Source: Hydractinia symbiolongicarpus
Taxonomy: Eukaryota > Cnidaria > Hydrozoa > Anthoathecata > Hydractiniidae
DNA: 64,000 nt
Assembly: GCF_029227915.1 (NCBI RefSeq)
Contig: NC_079879.1
Coordinates: forward strand, 12,400,001 to 12,464,000
Reading direction: 5' to 3'
Shown in pieces: positions 60,323 through 64,000 of the stretch (the stretch's first letter is position 1; the number at the start of each line of letters is the position of its first letter). The position numbers and the translations under genes are program-made. The notes beneath the pieces were generated by a model, which saw only the letters and a program-made list of their open reading frames with translations, had not been told where the DNA came from and did no database searches.

Positions 60323-60865
60323 ATGTCAACATCTTTAACGTCAGTATTGTCAATGACAACGTCAACAATATCAGCTATGTTAGCGACAGAACCTACGTCA
60401 ACGACATCAGCTTCGTCAGCGACATCAGCTTCGTCAGCGACATCAGCTTCGTCAATAAAGTCAATTGCGTCAGCAAAGTCAGCTTCGTCTGCAAAATATG
60501 CAGTTAGTGATGGCAAAACAGATCCCAAAAAGCCATTTGGAAGCAAGGTAGGTTACTTAATATGATTTCACAAGGAGAACAAGAAATTTTTGTTGACTTG
60601 CCCTATTTCTCATATAAACATGCATTTTAATTTTTAGATTTGCCCCAATTGTTCTACCTTGAATGCATCTGCTTGTGGTCACTGCCGACAATGTGGTGAA
60701 AAATTTGAAAAGAAAAGTAGGAAGCGTGCATTAAACATTCCTAAAAACACGACCCGGAACGACCAAGATAACCCTGCCCTAATATTAATCCTGAACTCCG
60801 GCATAACTTTCAAGGTTCAGCCCCACTGCGGTATAATTCTTATTCCTTTTTTAAGTGACTCATGA
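60323..60865 (+). CDS. Transposon-borne small zinc-ribbon protein, two exons
   Basis: Exon 1 (60323-60547) and exon 2 (60638-60865, stop TGA) join in phase 0 across a GTAGGT...TTTTTAG intron, giving about 150 residues. The N-terminal ~55 residues are almost only Ser, Thr and Ala, built on an 18-bp repeat (TSASSA units). A DPKKPFGSK segment follows. Exon 2 starts with a zinc-ribbon-like cluster, CPNC-X7-CGHCRQCG, followed by a basic KKSRKR stretch that may be a nuclear signal. After this the C-terminus has no recognised domain. It lies inside the KDZ-type transposon on the same strand as the transposase, so a DNA-binding or accessory role is possible but unproven. It could also be a captured host exon pair. 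Confidence 0.6.
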
Positions 60866-63212
60866 AATAAAAACATCGCGCCACAAGTAAAAGAGCGCAT
60901 TACATGAGCAAGCAAAAATTCGAAATCAAGCTGGGCTATGCTTATCCAAACAATACAAGCAGACTTAGAATAATGCTTACGTTATGCTTATTGCAGAAAC
61001 AAATAAACTTAAACGCTCCCTCGTATAAGATGAAAATGGTCTTGTTTTTAGTGTTTACAAAACAACCACAAAACGTAAAACGAGGTGCAGGCAATATAGT
61101 AATTCAGTCTTAAGACTTTTAATATATTAATTGGGATAAGAGCACTTTAGGAACTTTAAGTTTAATACATTTGAAAACAAGAAATTTTAGGAAAGATTAA
61201 CTTTTGACATAACATACCACAACAAATAGTAAACAACAAATAGCATTGTTACAAAGAATATATTTATATATACAATCTTCATATTAAAATATTTACAATT
61301 GAATTTGGTGTGTCACTAAAACATAATTTTCCTACAGCACCTAATTCTAATACAGCTCCTGTAAATTTCTTTGGCTTGAGTTTATTGCACTATTAAAAAG
61401 TCCAAAGCAATTTTCAAATTGAAAAAAATTGAAACAGTCTGTCAAATAAAATTTTAAAATAAAATAAGATTCAACCTTAAAATTACAAAAATTTTGGAAA
61501 GCTTACCTGGAACCAAACTGCGTAAATCAGGGCTATCAATAAGGGGAGAGCAAAGGCTCACTCAATTCTGAGAAATGAAACACTAGTTTTGCCATTAATT
61601 CCCCCCCCCAAAAAAAATTCTGGCTGAGCAATATGAATTTATCTCACATGGAAATCAATGTTCTCTTTCTTATTATTTTCAGTAAAAAAGAACCAAAATA
61701 AATAAAAAAAGACTGTGATAAAATATGCGTTTATAATCTTATTCTATTTATTCAGATTGCTCGACCAGTTTAAATTATTGTAACCTTGGGGAACGATGTA
61801 TTTTTCTGGTGTTATTTTCTTATTGATAAGCCTGGTAAATATATTTACAGCAGCACTAAAATATTTTGTATGTCCCGGACTATTGTGAAAACAATTACTT
61901 AATTTTGTAAACATACAGACATACACACCCTTTTTATTTTCCCACTTTGCAAAACAAACATATGTTTTGCGCAAAAAGAGTAAAAACCACAGAAATAATA
62001 ACTGAAAAAAAAATGAACTTGAAATGGAGCCTAGCTAAGTACAGTTAGCGCTCACAATAAAAACAGAGAATAAAATATGACAGACTCACTTTTGTAATTA
62101 GAAATAATACCAACCAAACATATTTTGAGGGTGGTCAAAACAAAAAACATAAGGGGCCATAACAAACGAGGTTTGTTACGCCTAGGAGATTTCGTCTATT
62201 AACATCCCCACACACCCAGCCACTCCCTTAATGGATACTTTTATTCCTAACCCCAGAATCCACCCAAAAATTAACTATATACACATTGAACTTCTGATCG
62301 ACAGAACAAACCCTTGTAACAAGCTTGCAGAGAGCGGAATTTGATACTGGAAAATGAACCTGTCATGGATGACATTTGCCATTGTTCAAATAACCAAGAA
62401 ACTTTATCCCATACCTTCTGCCTTTGTGGTTTAACTGCACAGCAAAAACACAAAGAAAAAAAGCCATGACCATGACTCATGCTTAAACAGATTTTCACCA
62501 TGAAATAAATATCTTTAGCAAATTTATCTCAACCCTGACCACTACACCTTTTGCTGAAAAAACCCGCTAAGCGTCACAAACCTATTTTGTTGCCTGCCCC
62601 TAGGCAGATTTCTTTGTTTACATTTTCAGTGGTCCTCTAACATATGTGTGCTCTATGATGCTTTTGTAAGAGAAATCTGCTAGAAATTTTTTATTTTAGC
62701 AAGATCTAGCTAGCATATTATTGCATGCCACACGAGGAGATGTCAGTTGCTGAAACTAAACAAAGAAAACTGTCTGTGTTTAGCTAGAAATTAGACTATA
62801 AGTAACACAAAAATCGACATATAGTTATATAAGATTGTGCTATAAAGCATCGTCTGGTATTCTTCTCTGAAGAGTTATCAAACACCTATCAGTGATATCC
62901 GTTATTAGCTTATAGCTGGCTAGCTAGCTAACAACATACCACCATCACAACTTTTGCAACCCAGACAGCCATTCCTTTTTTCACTTTCTTCTTCTCTCTG
63001 ACCTTTTAAATTTAAGCAGACTGGCTATAGCTAAACTAGATCTTGGTGGATAATTTCACAATACTTCTTTTTATGGTCCTTAAGTCGCCAGCTGCGAAGG
63101 AAGGGCAGTATAGGATTCGTTCAAATCAGAAAGTTGTGGCTTCCACAGCTCAGTACACCATCTTTCTTTTTTGCAATAAACGGATTGATTAGTTGATGAA
63201 AACATAACAAAG
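60866..63212. other. Right part of the transposon, no gene recognised
   Basis: Only short frames occur on either strand. TAGCTAGC simple sequence occurs near 62700 and 62920, and a run of C/A lies at 61602-61618. I looked for a SUMO-protease-like domain, known from fish Zisupton, and did not recognise one. Confidence 0.4.
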
Positions 63213-63342
63213 CTGATATCAGCTATTATATCCATTTTCGCTAGAAATTGATATTATATTCATTTCATGAAGCCGTGCATATGGATATAATATCCATTTT
63301 GCATTATCGCTATTATATCCATTTTTCTTAGGTGACTATGTT
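63213..63342 (-). repeat. Right terminal inverted repeat
   Basis: Reverse complement of the left end, with the same series of TGGATATAAT motifs. Differences from the left end are scattered single bases plus a short length difference near 63270-63275. Confidence 0.85.
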
Positions 63343-63351
63343 GAAAAAACA
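63343..63351 (+). repeat. Right target-site duplication of the transposon
   Basis: GAAAAAACA, equal to 51321-51329, directly outside the inverted repeat. Confidence 0.75.
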
Positions 63352-64000
63352 GGTATCAAACTCAGAATTTAGATTTATGACTACTTATATGGTTTTCTCT
63401 CTTACGTTTTTTTTTTACAGGGCAGCGTTAATTATAGGACAGCAAAAAAGATAAAGTATGATATATTGAATTTAATGTTCACTGATTCAATCATTGTGCA
63501 AATAAAAGGGAAAATAATTTTTAGACTATCTTATGATGCTCCAGATATGGTACATCTGAATCAAGCACATGTTTTATTGATATTTTTTATTTTACGTTTA
63601 GTTTGGCATATTTCGGAATATTTGATTTTTCCGAAAGGAGAGTATTACTTTAGCGATATCAAGCAGAGGAATTTTCTGAAATGACGATAAATGTTTTTAA
63701 GTCAGAATTATTCTTTCATAAAATAACAACAAGGATTTATGTAATCATACGCTTCAGGGAGTCAGCACAGTTTTAATTAATCATATAGAGACAACGTCAT
63801 CTATGTCTTGGAATTTTACTCGATTCAGTGAATAAGTGACACAGACATTAAGGATGTAGATAAAATTAACGCATAGATTTTGTGATCCGTATTTTCTTAT
63901 CAATTTAAGTATCTCCTAGGCTGCATACATAATATCTAGGATCCGCATAAATATTATAACACCTATAAAATTTATGTGGGTAATGGATATCCTGTGATAA
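63352..64000. other. Host flank right of the transposon
   Basis: AT-rich DNA. The frame at 63466-63684 (72 codons, plus) has no recognisable domain and no clear splice context; not called. Confidence 0.35.

Larger units (their letters stand above)
51330..63342 (+). mobile_element. Complete KDZ/Zisupton-type DNA transposon, ~12.0 kb
   Basis: Both borders carry matching terminal inverted repeats. The left begins AACATACTCACCTAACAAAA at 51330; the right, read inward from 63342, begins AACATAGTCACCTAAGAAAA. The direct repeat GAAAAAACA flanks the element at 51321-51329 and 63343-63351. Inside, on the plus strand, lie a 15-exon KDZ-family transposase gene (52514-57419), a 16-unit minisatellite (58147-59830) and a two-exon zinc-ribbon gene (60323-60865). 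The published fish Zisupton element is about 11 kb, has ~99-bp subterminal inverted repeats, 8-nt target duplications and a many-exon gene, which fits. I did not find the Ulp1 SUMO-protease part known from fish Zisupton. An open transposase and clean borders suggest a recent insertion. Confidence 0.88.

Noticed and set aside
60301-60546. Alternative plus and minus frames over the Ser/Ala repeat (VSDISFVSDI..., DEADVADEAD...).
   Set aside because: They are shadows of the 18-bp repeat; only the called frame continues in phase into the zinc-ribbon exon.
51330-63342. Possible Ulp1 SUMO-protease domain as in fish Zisupton.
   Set aside because: I looked for His/Asp/Cys protease motifs in the open frames after 57.4 kb and could not support any.

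Overview
The window looks like AT-rich animal nuclear DNA, most plausibly from a cnidarian and perhaps a hydrozoan. That placement is inferred from intron-rich genes with GT/AG borders, repeat content and small secreted Cys-rich peptides, and it was not tested by any search. There are no bacterial operons, no CRISPR array, and no rRNA or tRNA that I can recognise.

Layout. (1) 0-20 kb: two tandem, same-strand, intronless-coding major facilitator transporters (6746-8128 and 15420-16808). They resemble MFSD8/CLN7-type carriers and are clearly paralogues. Around them lie short Helitron-like repeats, an inverted pair of a ~0.5 kb repeat, a nearly perfect 252-bp palindrome (13831-14082) and otherwise featureless AT-rich DNA. 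(2) 21-48 kb: a tandem cluster of five intact minus-strand genes for small secreted six-cysteine peptides with a knottin-like spacing. Each has three exons: a first exon whose only coding bases are the ATG, a signal/pro-segment exon, and a Cys-rich exon. All five share an upstream conserved block and a transcript-start block. Copies 3-5 sit in a ~7.85 kb tandem duplication that also carries plus-strand relics of the Cys-rich exon. (3) 51.33-63.34 kb: one complete ~12-kb DNA transposon of the KDZ/Zisupton type. It has ~130-bp terminal inverted repeats, a 9-bp direct repeat at both borders and a 15-exon transposase gene that stays open across every inferred junction (about 1056 aa). It also holds a 16-unit 108/109-bp minisatellite and a second small two-exon zinc-ribbon gene.

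The most notable items are the apparently intact KDZ/Zisupton element and the expanding secreted-peptide cluster with its shared promoter block. Exon joins were made by eye from reading frame and GT/AG borders. They fit to the base, but no transcript data were available.
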